NCBI GenBank assembly: GCA_014378485.1
Contig: JACMNO010000002.1
Coordinates: 1-64,000 of the forward strand
Length of the DNA: 64,000 nt
Direction of reading: 5' to 3'
DNA from: Bacteroidia bacterium
GTDB lineage: Bacteria > Bacteroidota > Bacteroidia > B-17B0 > Aurantibacillaceae
The translations under genes were made by a program, and so were the position numbers. Of the stretch, positions 1 through 8,077 are shown piece after piece. Positions within the stretch are counted from its first letter, which is position 1; every line of letters begins with the position of its first letter. Below the pieces are notes generated by a model. It was not told where the DNA came from. It searched no databases and saw only the letters and a program-made list of their open reading frames with translations.

Positions 1-225
1 CGTGACTAACGTATGATAAATGTGCTGCTAAATGATGCAAACCTTTTCAAATATTTTCTGCAAAAGCCTTGCATAAAAAAGAAAGTAAACTCTTTAAAAT
101 AGTTGAATCTATTACTATTTCAGTGTTTTGAGTGAACCCTAAATAGCCTTATGGTTGCAGAATAAGCAACTCATTTATAGTTAATCTGAAAGTTTGGGTC
201 TTAGTAAATACAAATATGATTTAAT

Positions 226-253
226 AAAAAGGTTAAAATTCGTAACCCTTTTT
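226..253 (-). terminator. Terminator hairpin after the TPR lipoprotein gene
   Basis: An AAAAAGGTTA arm (226-235) pairs with TAACCCTTTTT (243-253) with one bulged base. Read on the minus strand, the stem is followed by a T-rich run, as expected for intrinsic termination of the gene ending at 289. The remaining bases 1-225 hold no gene I can support. Confidence 0.55.
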
Positions 254-288
254 GTTAAAAAATAAGTTGGTCAGGATTAATAATTTAC

Positions 289-861
289 TTATTTATTTTT
301 TTTTAGAAATTCTTTCACTAATTCTTCATCCGATTTTCCTAAATTCTTGATACAGGCTTTTGCATCAGTTGCATAAGAACTAGTTGGATATTCTCGAATT
401 ACCTGCTCATAGATAGTTCTGGCTTCTGATTCATTATTCAATATAGCCGGGTCATCATATAATTGTGCTAATAAAAACATAGCCGCTCCCCTACTTTTAA
501 ATTTCGGAAAATCGTCAATACACCTTGTGAAAAAAGCCTGAGCCTGAGTATATTTTCTGAGGGTTTGTGAAACCTGACCGGCTTTAATTAAAAAAACAGG
601 CGCAAGAGTATCACTTTTACAATTCACTGAAAATTCATAAAATGCTTTAATGGCTTGTTCAGCAATATCATTATTTACCACATTTGCTTTTTGCAATACA
701 TCATCCAATCGTTTAGCCTCTTTAAAGCGGGAAGAACATTCATCATCTACCACACTAACAGTATCTTTTTTAACCGCTTCCTGTTTCTGCTCTGACGTGG
801 TGCTGCTTCCACAGGAAAACATAAAAAAAGTTCCTGTAATAAATCCTATTTGTTTTAACAT
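289..861 (-). CDS. TPR-containing lipoprotein, cell envelope
   Basis: This 190-residue protein has a short hydrophobic signal segment ending in a lipobox (FSCGSS, Cys17), so it should be lipid-anchored at the envelope. The mature part is helical. From about residue 55 it shows tetratricopeptide-like pairs (KAGQVSQTLRKYTQAQAFF, then FLLAQLYDDPAILNNESEAR and YEQVIREYPTSSYATDAK), the arrangement seen in BamD/YbgF-like outer-membrane-associated TPR proteins. Its start lies 2 bases from the end of the peptide deformylase gene on the same strand, so the two are probably co-transcribed. The specific role is unknown; TPRs point to a scaffold or assembly factor. I am sure of the lipoprotein and TPR nature, not of a function. 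Confidence 0.85.
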   Translation of the reverse strand: MLKQIGFITGTFFMFSCGSSTTSEQKQEAVKKDTVSVVDDECSSRFKEAKRLDDVLQKANVVNNDIAEQAIKAFYEFSVNCKSDTLAPVFLIKAGQVSQTLRKYTQAQAFFTRCIDDFPKFKSRGAAMFLLAQLYDDPAILNNESEARTIYEQVIREYPTSSYATDAKACIKNLGKSDEELVKEFLKKNK

Positions 862-863
862 AA

Positions 864-1463
864 TTATCGTTTAGGCTGAAAAACTTTTGTTCTGTAATCT
901 GCTTTGAATTTACCTTTTGATATATCTGTTAATTTACCACTGATCAATTTACGCTTAAAAGGATTAATCTTATCCGTAAACAAAACTCCTTCAATATGAT
1001 CGAATTCATGCTGAATTACCCTAGCAATGATGCCATCATAAGTTTCTTTATGTTTCTTAAAATTTTCGTCAACGTATTCAATAGTTAATGTTGGCTTCCT
1101 CAAAACATCTTCCCTGATCTTAGGAATACTTAAACAGCCTTCATTAAATTTCCATTCTTCACCGGTTTCTTCAATGATTTGTGCATTGATAAATGTTTTT
1201 TTGAAGCCATCCATCTGCTTCATTTCTTCCGCGGTAAATTCAGGTTCTTCATCCTCGTCCACTTCAGCAAAAGGCGATGCATCAACCACAAATAAACGAA
1301 TCGCTTTTCCAACCTGTGGCGCTGCTAATCCAACACCATTTGCTTCGTACATTGTCTCGTACATATTTTTGATCAGATACTGCAAATTTTCATAGTTCTT
1401 ATCTATGTCAATGCATTTTTTTCTTAATACCGGATCGCCGTAAACTACTATTGATAATACCAT
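864..1463 (-). CDS. def: Peptide deformylase
   Basis: Peptide deformylase is a cytoplasmic metalloenzyme that removes the formyl group from the N-terminal methionine of new proteins. All three family motifs are present: GVGLAAPQVG (residues 43-52), EGCLSIP (108-114, metal ligand Cys110) and QHEFDH (151-156, two His ligands and the catalytic Glu). At 199 residues it is longer than the common enzyme of about 170. The extra length is an acidic insertion at about 66-86 rich in Asp and Glu, between the first and second motifs, and a basic tail. It lies between guaB (upstream, 86-base gap holding a hairpin) and the TPR lipoprotein gene (downstream), all on the minus strand. Identification is secure. 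Confidence 0.97.
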   Translation of the reverse strand: MVLSIVVYGDPVLRKKCIDIDKNYENLQYLIKNMYETMYEANGVGLAAPQVGKAIRLFVVDASPFAEVDEDEEPEFTAEEMKQMDGFKKTFINAQIIEETGEEWKFNEGCLSIPKIREDVLRKPTLTIEYVDENFKKHKETYDGIIARVIQHEFDHIEGVLFTDKINPFKRKLISGKLTDISKGKFKADYRTKVFQPKR

Positions 1464-1490
1464 TCTTTATAATTTTAGATTTATGATTTT

Positions 1491-1522
1491 AGATTTAAGA
1501 ACAGGTGCATTATCTTAAATCT
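1491..1522. repeat. AT-rich hairpin between guaB and def
   Basis: Two perfect 10-base arms, AGATTTAAGA (1491-1500) and TCTTAAATCT (1513-1522), flank a 12-base loop in the 86-base guaB-def gap. An imperfect direct repeat of the left arm lies just before it (1476-1485 region). There is no strong U-tract on either strand, so it looks like an RNA processing or stability structure, or neutral AT-rich sequence, rather than a terminator. Confidence 0.4.
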
Positions 1523-1549
1523 TACTTCTAATATCTCATTTCTTAAATT

Positions 1550-3043
<1,494 letters not shown>

Positions 3044-3055
3044 TTAAAATTCGGG

Positions 3056-3063
3056 CAAATATA
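3056..3063 (-). promoter_or_regulatory. Bacteroidota -7 box for guaB
   Basis: The minus strand reads TATATTTG, a perfect TAnnTTTG match, 31 bases before the guaB start codon. I see no TTTG box at the usual distance upstream, so only the -7 half is supported. Confidence 0.5.
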
Positions 3064-3092
3064 CTCATTTTTTTGTGTTAAAAAAATCAGGG

Positions 3093-3857
3093 TCAAAGAG
3101 GCTGATCTTTTGATTCATGCGGTTTGCCTTCATTTGAAGATTTAAAATGATAGATGATTTGAAAAGGATCTAATGACTCTTTACTATTTTGTTCCTCAAT
3201 TCTTTTTTCCATTTCAATTTGCTCATTGTATTCAGCTTCAAGGTCTACTTCTTCGTTAGGCCATTCAACCGGAACAAGTTGCGGTCCATCCTTCCTATAG
3301 CTATAAGCTACTAAAATTCCGGAAATGGCTCCAAATAAATGACCTTCCCAGGATACACGAGTATCAAACGGAAAAATGCCGTGGGTGATGCTGCCATACA
3401 TAAACACTACAAAACCAGATACCATCATCAATTGCTTGTGCTTGCGAAAGACACCGCTAAAAAATAAAAACGAAGCAAATCCATAAATCAAAGTACTGGC
3501 TCCAAAATGGTAATTAGGAATTACATCGCTATTCCTTCCTCCTACCCATAACCAAATTCCACTGATCAAAAAAATCCAAAGAATAGATGGCCACGCAATG
3601 GGCCGATAGAAGTAAAATATCATGGAACTCAAAATAAAAACCGGTAAACTATTATTGATAATATGTCCGAAATCTCCATGAATAAATGGAGAAAATAATA
3701 TACCAATTAAACCCGGAAGGGTTCTCGGACTAACACCAAACCTGTATAGATCCAAATTAAAATAATGATCGGATAAAAAAACTGCCCAGCAGATTATCAG
3801 AAAAACGAATGGATATTTGATAACAGAAAATAATTCTGACAAAGGAAATTTTCTCAT
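3093..3857 (-). CDS. Rhomboid-family intramembrane serine protease
   Basis: This is a polytopic inner-membrane protein of the rhomboid family, which cleaves substrate transmembrane helices. Numbering here is from the upstream possible start at 3902. The family HxxxxH-N region is HGDFGH..NN (75-84). The serine motif is GAST with Ser136, where most active rhomboids have GxSG, and the partner His188 sits in EGHLFG. About six hydrophobic segments precede an acidic cytoplasmic tail (about 210-269) with charged helices. I prefer the Met at 3857, since the 15 residues before it look like an untranslated hydrophobic run-on; 3902 is the alternative. Ser and His are in place, so activity is plausible. 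The Thr after Ser is a deviation to note. Confidence 0.85.
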   Translation of the reverse strand: MRKFPLSELFSVIKYPFVFLIICWAVFLSDHYFNLDLYRFGVSPRTLPGLIGILFSPFIHGDFGHIINNSLPVFILSSMIFYFYRPIAWPSILWIFLISGIWLWVGGRNSDVIPNYHFGASTLIYGFASFLFFSGVFRKHKQLMMVSGFVVFMYGSITHGIFPFDTRVSWEGHLFGAISGILVAYSYRKDGPQLVPVEWPNEEVDLEAEYNEQIEMEKRIEEQNSKESLDPFQIIYHFKSSNEGKPHESKDQPL

Positions 3858-3956
3858 GGCAAAAGATACACCAAAAGCATACCATAAGATTAATACTGAC
3901 AATTCTAGAATTAACGGTCAGGCTGTCATTATTTATTTAAAATTTGAAAGAATAAT

Positions 3957-4265
3957 TCAATATTCCAAAGGCTCTCTGCTTGTATGACGAACCCTTAATA
4001 TATTAATAGTAGCCTCGTTTATTTTGTACACAATTCTGTAACAATAAATAACATAAGTCCTATACATACCATTATTATTTAACTTTAGCTCATCAGATTT
4101 GTAAATTTCTTTGCCTGTTTCTAATGATTTTGTAGATGCTAAAATTTTAGTCTTTACTTCTTTAGCTGCTTGTTCAGAGTCTTTTTTGATGTATTTATAG
4201 ATATCTTTCAATTGTTTTCTTGCCATCTCTGACCAAATAACAACATACTTTTTTGATTTTACCAT
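3957..4265 (-). CDS. RelE/ParE-type toxin of a toxin-antitoxin pair
   Basis: A 102-residue basic protein with the RelE/ParE fold signature: an N-terminal strand (YVVIWSEMARKQLKDIYKYI), two amphipathic helices, a central YRTYVIYCYRIVYKI strand pair, and the C-terminal strand INILRVRHTSREP, where ParE toxins carry conserved Arg and His. Members either poison DNA gyrase (ParE) or cut mRNA on the ribosome (RelE); the sequence alone does not decide which. Its start overlaps the end of the antitoxin gene by 7 bases, so the two are translationally coupled with the antitoxin first. The pair sits alone between a rhomboid gene and an aminotransferase gene, as an acquired module would. Confidence 0.88.
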   Translation of the reverse strand: MVKSKKYVVIWSEMARKQLKDIYKYIKKDSEQAAKEVKTKILASTKSLETGKEIYKSDELKLNNNGMYRTYVIYCYRIVYKINEATINILRVRHTSREPLEY

Positions 4266-4489
4266 GTAGCAGATTCTTTTTCCAAATCAGATTGACTTAT
4301 GAATTTTCCCGATGCTATTTGTTTTTCCGCTTCTGCAATTTCTTTATTGTATTGTTTCAAACTAATACGTTGTTCTGAATTATCAACCTGTAAAATATTT
4401 TTTACCATTTCCAGTAATAAGGCTTGCTGCTTATTAGTTAAAAGTGGGATATAATTATTTAATTGTTTTTTTATAGCTACAGAAGTCAT
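4259..4489 (-). CDS. Antitoxin of the RelE/ParE-type pair
   Basis: A small 76-residue protein directly upstream of the toxin gene and overlapping it by 7 bases. The N-terminal half is helical (IKKQLNNYIPLLTNKQQALL) and could bind DNA or dimerise. The C-terminal half (about 45-76) is charged and probably disordered until it wraps the toxin, as in RelB-like antitoxins. I do not recognise a named antitoxin family, so the call rests on size, order, overlap and partner. Such antitoxins normally repress their own operon; I see no clear palindromic operator in the 61 bases between it and the aminotransferase gene. Confidence 0.75.
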   Translation of the reverse strand: MTSVAIKKQLNNYIPLLTNKQQALLLEMVKNILQVDNSEQRISLKQYNKEIAEAEKQIASGKFISQSDLEKESATW

Positions 4490-4550
4490 TATAATACTAT
4501 TTATTTATGGTATATGTAAATTTACAAAAATCAGTTATAAATTAAAAATC

Positions 4551-5750
4551 TTAATTTGTTTTACCGGGATACACTTTTAATGCTTCTTTTAAGCAGATAA
4601 TAGCGTTTTTAAGATCTTCCTTATTTAAGACATAAGCCAAACGTACTTCATTGGTTCCTGCTCCCGGTGTTGAGTAAAAACCCGTAGCCGGAGCCATCAT
4701 AACGGTTTGCCCGTTAAAAGCAAACTCTTCCAATAACCATTGACAGAATTTATCTGAGTTATCAATTGGCAAGCGGGCAATGCAATAAAAAGCACCGCTT
4801 GGTTTTGGACAAAACACTCCTTCAATTTTATTTAATTCATCTATCACAAAATCCCTTCGTGAAATATATTCTGTTTTAACTCCTTCAAAATATTCTTTGG
4901 GAGTATCCAAAGCGCCCTCTGCTCCTATTTGTCCGTAACTTGGTGGCGATAATCGTGCTTGTGCAAATTTCATTGCCGCTGCCATCACTTCCTTGTTTTT
5001 GCTAATCATAGCGCCAATACGGGCACCACAGGCGCTGTAACGTTTTGAAATGGAATCCAATAAGATGACATTATTTTCAATTCCTTCCAAATGCATTACT
5101 GAAATATATTCTTTCCCGTCATAACAAAACTCACGGTAAACTTCATCGCTTAAAAAAAACAAGTCGTATTTTTTTACCAGGTCGCGTAAAGCTTCCAGCT
5201 CTGCTTTCGTATACAAGTATCCGGTTGGATTTCCCGGATTACAAATCATGATTCCTTTTGTCTTGGGAGTGATCACTTTCTCAAAATCACTAATGGCTGG
5301 TAAAGCAAACCCCGTTTCAATATAACTTCTCACCGGAACTACTTTTACACCAGCAGCCATTGAGAAGCCATTGTAGTTGGCATAAAATGGCTCCGGAATA
5401 ATCACTTCATCCCCTTCATTAAAGCAAGTCATCATGGCAATTTCAATTGCTTCTGAACCTCCACAAGTAATAATCACTTCTGTTGAATCTATATTGATAT
5501 TATACGATTTATAATAACCGCACAGCTTTTTACGATAACTTTCGTTTCCGGCACTGTGACTGTATTCCAGAACTTTAATGTCAGCAGTTTTCACCGCGTT
5601 TAAAAAAGACGCGGGTGTTTCAATGTCAGGTTGCCCAATATTTAAATGGTAAATTTTAGTGCCGCGTTTTTTTGCAGCTTCAGCAAAAGGAACTAATTTA
5701 CGAATTGGGGAAGAAGGCATTTCATGCGCCTTGGCAGATATTTTTGGCAT
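4551..5750 (-). CDS. Class I aminotransferase (aspartate aminotransferase-like), PLP enzyme
   Basis: A 399-residue fold-type I aminotransferase. NPGNPTG (171-177) and SDEVYREF (201-208) bind PLP, and the Schiff-base lysine is K236 in SISKRYSACGARIG. The Cys/Ala-rich context after the lysine and the Arg of GARIG fit the aspartate/tyrosine aminotransferase subgroup (type Ib), which transaminates aspartate, and sometimes aromatic or branched substrates, with 2-oxoglutarate in the cytoplasm. The gene stands alone, 61 bases from the antitoxin gene and divergent from the HD gene across 255 bases that contain a repeat element. The substrate cannot be fixed from sequence, so I give no gene symbol. 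Confidence 0.92.
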   Translation of the reverse strand: MPKISAKAHEMPSSPIRKLVPFAEAAKKRGTKIYHLNIGQPDIETPASFLNAVKTADIKVLEYSHSAGNESYRKKLCGYYKSYNINIDSTEVIITCGGSEAIEIAMMTCFNEGDEVIIPEPFYANYNGFSMAAGVKVVPVRSYIETGFALPAISDFEKVITPKTKGIMICNPGNPTGYLYTKAELEALRDLVKKYDLFFLSDEVYREFCYDGKEYISVMHLEGIENNVILLDSISKRYSACGARIGAMISKNKEVMAAAMKFAQARLSPPSYGQIGAEGALDTPKEYFEGVKTEYISRRDFVIDELNKIEGVFCPKPSGAFYCIARLPIDNSDKFCQWLLEEFAFNGQTVMMAPATGFYSTPGAGTNEVRLAYVLNKEDLKNAIICLKEALKVYPGKTN

Positions 5751-5828
5751 AATGTATCTTTATAAATGTGTAACAAAAATACGCATTTTAAGGAGATTTA
5801 ATTTACTATTTTGAATAATGATTATAGC

Positions 5829-5938
5829 TTATAATTATGCTTTGGGCGTGCGCGGCGGTGGCCGCACTGGGCTGTCACTTCAATCTTTTTTAGTAACTAA
5901 AAAAGTATTTTTGTTTGCATCCCTCACGCTAATTATAA
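5829..5938. repeat. Palindromic GC-rich intergenic element with terminal inverted repeats
   Basis: This 110-base element has terminal inverted repeats TTATAATTA (5829-5837) and TAATTATAA (5930-5938), and just inside them GCGTG (5846-5850) and CACGC (5925-5929). The left half holds a GC-rich hairpin around GTGCGCGGC/GGCCGCAC (about 5848-5868). The middle holds an AT-rich hairpin CTTTTTTAGT/ACTAAAAAAG (5885-5905). The GC-rich core stands out sharply from the AT-rich surroundings. From memory, the order GGGCGTG ... GGGCT ... CAATCTTTTT ... CATCCCT.ACGC resembles a short intergenic repeat found in many Bacteroidota genomes. It lies between two divergent genes. No transposase is present; it resembles a MITE or REP-like element. 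Confidence 0.65.
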
Positions 5939-6005
5939 ATTAATTTTCATCTCATATAACAACTAAATACATATAAATTAAAATAGTAAATTTACTGCAC
6001 CAGTT

Positions 6006-7235
6006 ATGATCTCAAACAAGCGAAAAATAATTAACGACCCTATATATGGTTTTGTAACATTACCGGATGATTTGGTATACGACCTGATCAACCACCCGAT
6101 ATTTCAGCGCTTACGCCGTATCAAGCAATTAGGATTAACTAATCTGGTTTATCCCGGTGCATTACATACTCGTTTTCATCATGCTATTGGTGCTATGTAT
6201 TTAATGACAGAAGCGTTACAGGTATTGAAATCAAAAGATATAAAAATAACTGATGATGAATCAAGAGCTGCAATTATAGCAATTCTGTTGCATGATATTG
6301 GTCACGGTCCTTTTTCTCATGCTTTAGAGCATACGATTGTTAAAGGAATTAACCACGAAGTTATTTCTGCCATGCTAATGGATGAGTTGAATAAAGTATT
6401 TAAAGGCAAATTATCTTTAGCGATCAAAATATTTAAAGACGAACATCCAAAAAAATTCCTGCATCAATTAGTTTCCAGCCAGCTTGATATGGATAGATTG
6501 GATTATTTGAACCGGGATAGTTTTTTTACAGGAGTTTCAGAAGGAGTTGTAAGCAGCGACCGCATTATTAAAATGCTGAATGTGAAAGATGGGCATTTAG
6601 TAGTTGAAGCCAAAGGGATTTATAGTATTGAAAATTTTCTGATTTCACGTCGTTTAATGTATTGGCAGGTTTATCTGCATAAAACAGTTTTAAGTGCCGA
6701 AAAGTTATTGGTTAATATCTTAACCCGTGCAAAAGAAATTTCTCTTAACGGAGAAGATTTATTTGCAACACCAGCTCTTTCATTATTTCTAAAAAACAAT
6801 TTCAGTAAAAAGGATTTTATTACAAAACCAGAATTACTTCAGCAGTTTGTATTACTGGATGATTATGATATTATGGCTTCTGTAAAAGTATGGATGACTC
6901 ATAAAGACGCGGTTCTATCGCTAATGTGCAGTAATTTAATTGACCGGAATTTATACAAGATTGAATTGCAAAATAAAAAATTTTCTACTACCCATGAAAA
7001 CCTATTGCTTGAAAAAGTAATGAAGAAATATAAGCTATCTAAAAAAGAAGCTTCCTATTTAGTATTTACAGAGAGTGTAAATAATAGCGCTTACAATTCG
7101 CATTTCCAGATTCATATCCTGCAAAAAAATGGAGCTTTAATTGATGTGGCAAAAGCTTCGGATCAACTAAACATAAAAATGCTTAGTAAAAAAGTAACCA
7201 AGTATTTTATGTGTTATCCAAAGGACATACTTTAA
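6006..7235 (+). CDS. HD-domain phosphohydrolase (dGTPase-like family)
   Basis: A 409-residue metal-dependent phosphohydrolase of the HD superfamily. The metal ligands are visible: His58/His59 in TRFHHAIG, the His96-Asp97 doublet in LLHDIGHGPFSHALEH, and an Asp in SQLDMDRLDYLNRD (about 161-166). The first residues (NDPIYGFVTLPDDLVYDLINHP) and the length fit the subgroup related to deoxynucleoside triphosphate triphosphohydrolases, which hydrolyse dNTPs to nucleoside plus tripolyphosphate. Substrate is unproven for this branch. The gene is transcribed alone and ends at a bidirectional terminator shared with the convergent TPR gene. Confidence 0.9.
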   Translation: MISNKRKIINDPIYGFVTLPDDLVYDLINHPIFQRLRRIKQLGLTNLVYPGALHTRFHHAIGAMYLMTEALQVLKSKDIKITDDESRAAIIAILLHDIGHGPFSHALEHTIVKGINHEVISAMLMDELNKVFKGKLSLAIKIFKDEHPKKFLHQLVSSQLDMDRLDYLNRDSFFTGVSEGVVSSDRIIKMLNVKDGHLVVEAKGIYSIENFLISRRLMYWQVYLHKTVLSAEKLLVNILTRAKEISLNGEDLFATPALSLFLKNNFSKKDFITKPELLQQFVLLDDYDIMASVKVWMTHKDAVLSLMCSNLIDRNLYKIELQNKKFSTTHENLLLEKVMKKYKLSKKEASYLVFTESVNNSAYNSHFQIHILQKNGALIDVAKASDQLNIKMLSKKVTKYFMCYPKDIL

Positions 7236-7239
7236 AACA

Positions 7240-7265
7240 AAATGCTGAACTTACATTCAGCATTT
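7240..7265. terminator. Bidirectional terminator between convergent genes
   Basis: AAATGCTGAA (7240-7249) and TTCAGCATTT (7256-7265) form a perfect 10-base stem with a 6-base loop. It is flanked by A residues on the left and T residues on the right, so it works for both the HD gene (plus) and the TPR gene (minus), which end 4 bases on either side. Confidence 0.85.
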
Positions 7266-7268
7266 TTA

Positions 7269-7922
7269 TTAACCAGGCATGCGTGCAATTTGCTTTTCCA
7301 TGCTTTTTAACTGGGAAAGAATCTCATCATTTTTAGGTTTCAGGTCTTTTGCTTTTTTAAAGTGTTGTTTAGCTATTCTGTATTGCAAACGTTGTGCTTC
7401 AATATTACATAACTGAAGATGAGCTGCTGCCAGGCTGTCTTTATCAGGTATTCCGGCTTTCACCGCTTCCATTAAATGCAAACGGGCCTGTTTGGTATTT
7501 CCTTTTTTAAGCTCTATAAATCCTAATTGCATTAAATTAGAACCTTCCATATCACCTGTAATTTTCGATTTTATTTTAAGACTTTTTCGGATGTTGGCTT
7601 CAGCTTTATCAAGATCATTGGAAGCCATTGATAAATTACTTTGTAACATATAGTATCCAGAACGTATTGGTTTAAATAACAGCCTTGGAAATTTAATTTT
7701 GTTCAGATAAAACATGGCCTTGTCAACATCTCCGTCTGTTACTGCTTCCTGTACAAGTCGCATAGTTCCCATCATAAAATACAAAACAAGAGAAATGATT
7801 GCAAAAGAATAACAGAGCCAAGCTGTAACAGGATCCAGGTAAAAATGGGATAATACACCCAGCACAATCAGGGCAATTATTATTTGCAAACGGTATAAAA
7901 TATAGAATCTTAAAAACTTCAT
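7269..7922 (-). CDS. TPR-containing inner-membrane protein
   Basis: From the Met at 7922 the protein has 217 residues. The first 60 hold two transmembrane helices (IIIALIVLGVLSHFYL and CYSFAIISLVLYFMMG). From about residue 60 there are tetratricopeptide repeats, seen in LSMASNDLDKAEANIRKSL, MQLGFIELKKGNTKQARLHL and YRIAKQHFKKAKDLKP. A longer start at 7967 is open but adds 15 residues with no signal character, so I chose the shorter form. TPRs usually mediate protein contacts, here on one face of the cytoplasmic membrane. I do not recognise a specific function. It is transcribed alone. Confidence 0.8.
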   Translation of the reverse strand: MKFLRFYILYRLQIIIALIVLGVLSHFYLDPVTAWLCYSFAIISLVLYFMMGTMRLVQEAVTDGDVDKAMFYLNKIKFPRLLFKPIRSGYYMLQSNLSMASNDLDKAEANIRKSLKIKSKITGDMEGSNLMQLGFIELKKGNTKQARLHLMEAVKAGIPDKDSLAAAHLQLCNIEAQRLQYRIAKQHFKKAKDLKPKNDEILSQLKSMEKQIARMPG

Positions 7923-8028
7923 AAAGTGGTAATTACTGGTAAAATTTAAATTTATTTTAGGCGCCAAAGATACAATTTTTAGTTATCTAAAGAGCAGGAA
8001 ACAAACAGAGAATAAATTATATTCAAAA

Positions 8029-8060
8029 AAAAAGTCTCCCTGTTTTCAGGGAGACTTTTT
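8029..8060 (-). terminator. Strong terminator after the M43 protease gene
   Basis: AAAAAGTCTCCCTG (8029-8042) and CAGGGAGACTTTTT (8047-8060) form a perfect 14-base stem with a TTTT loop. On the minus strand it lies 18 bases after the protease stop codon and runs into a T-tract; it would also work in the other direction. Confidence 0.9.
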
Positions 8061-8077
8061 AAAATTTATCACTAGTA

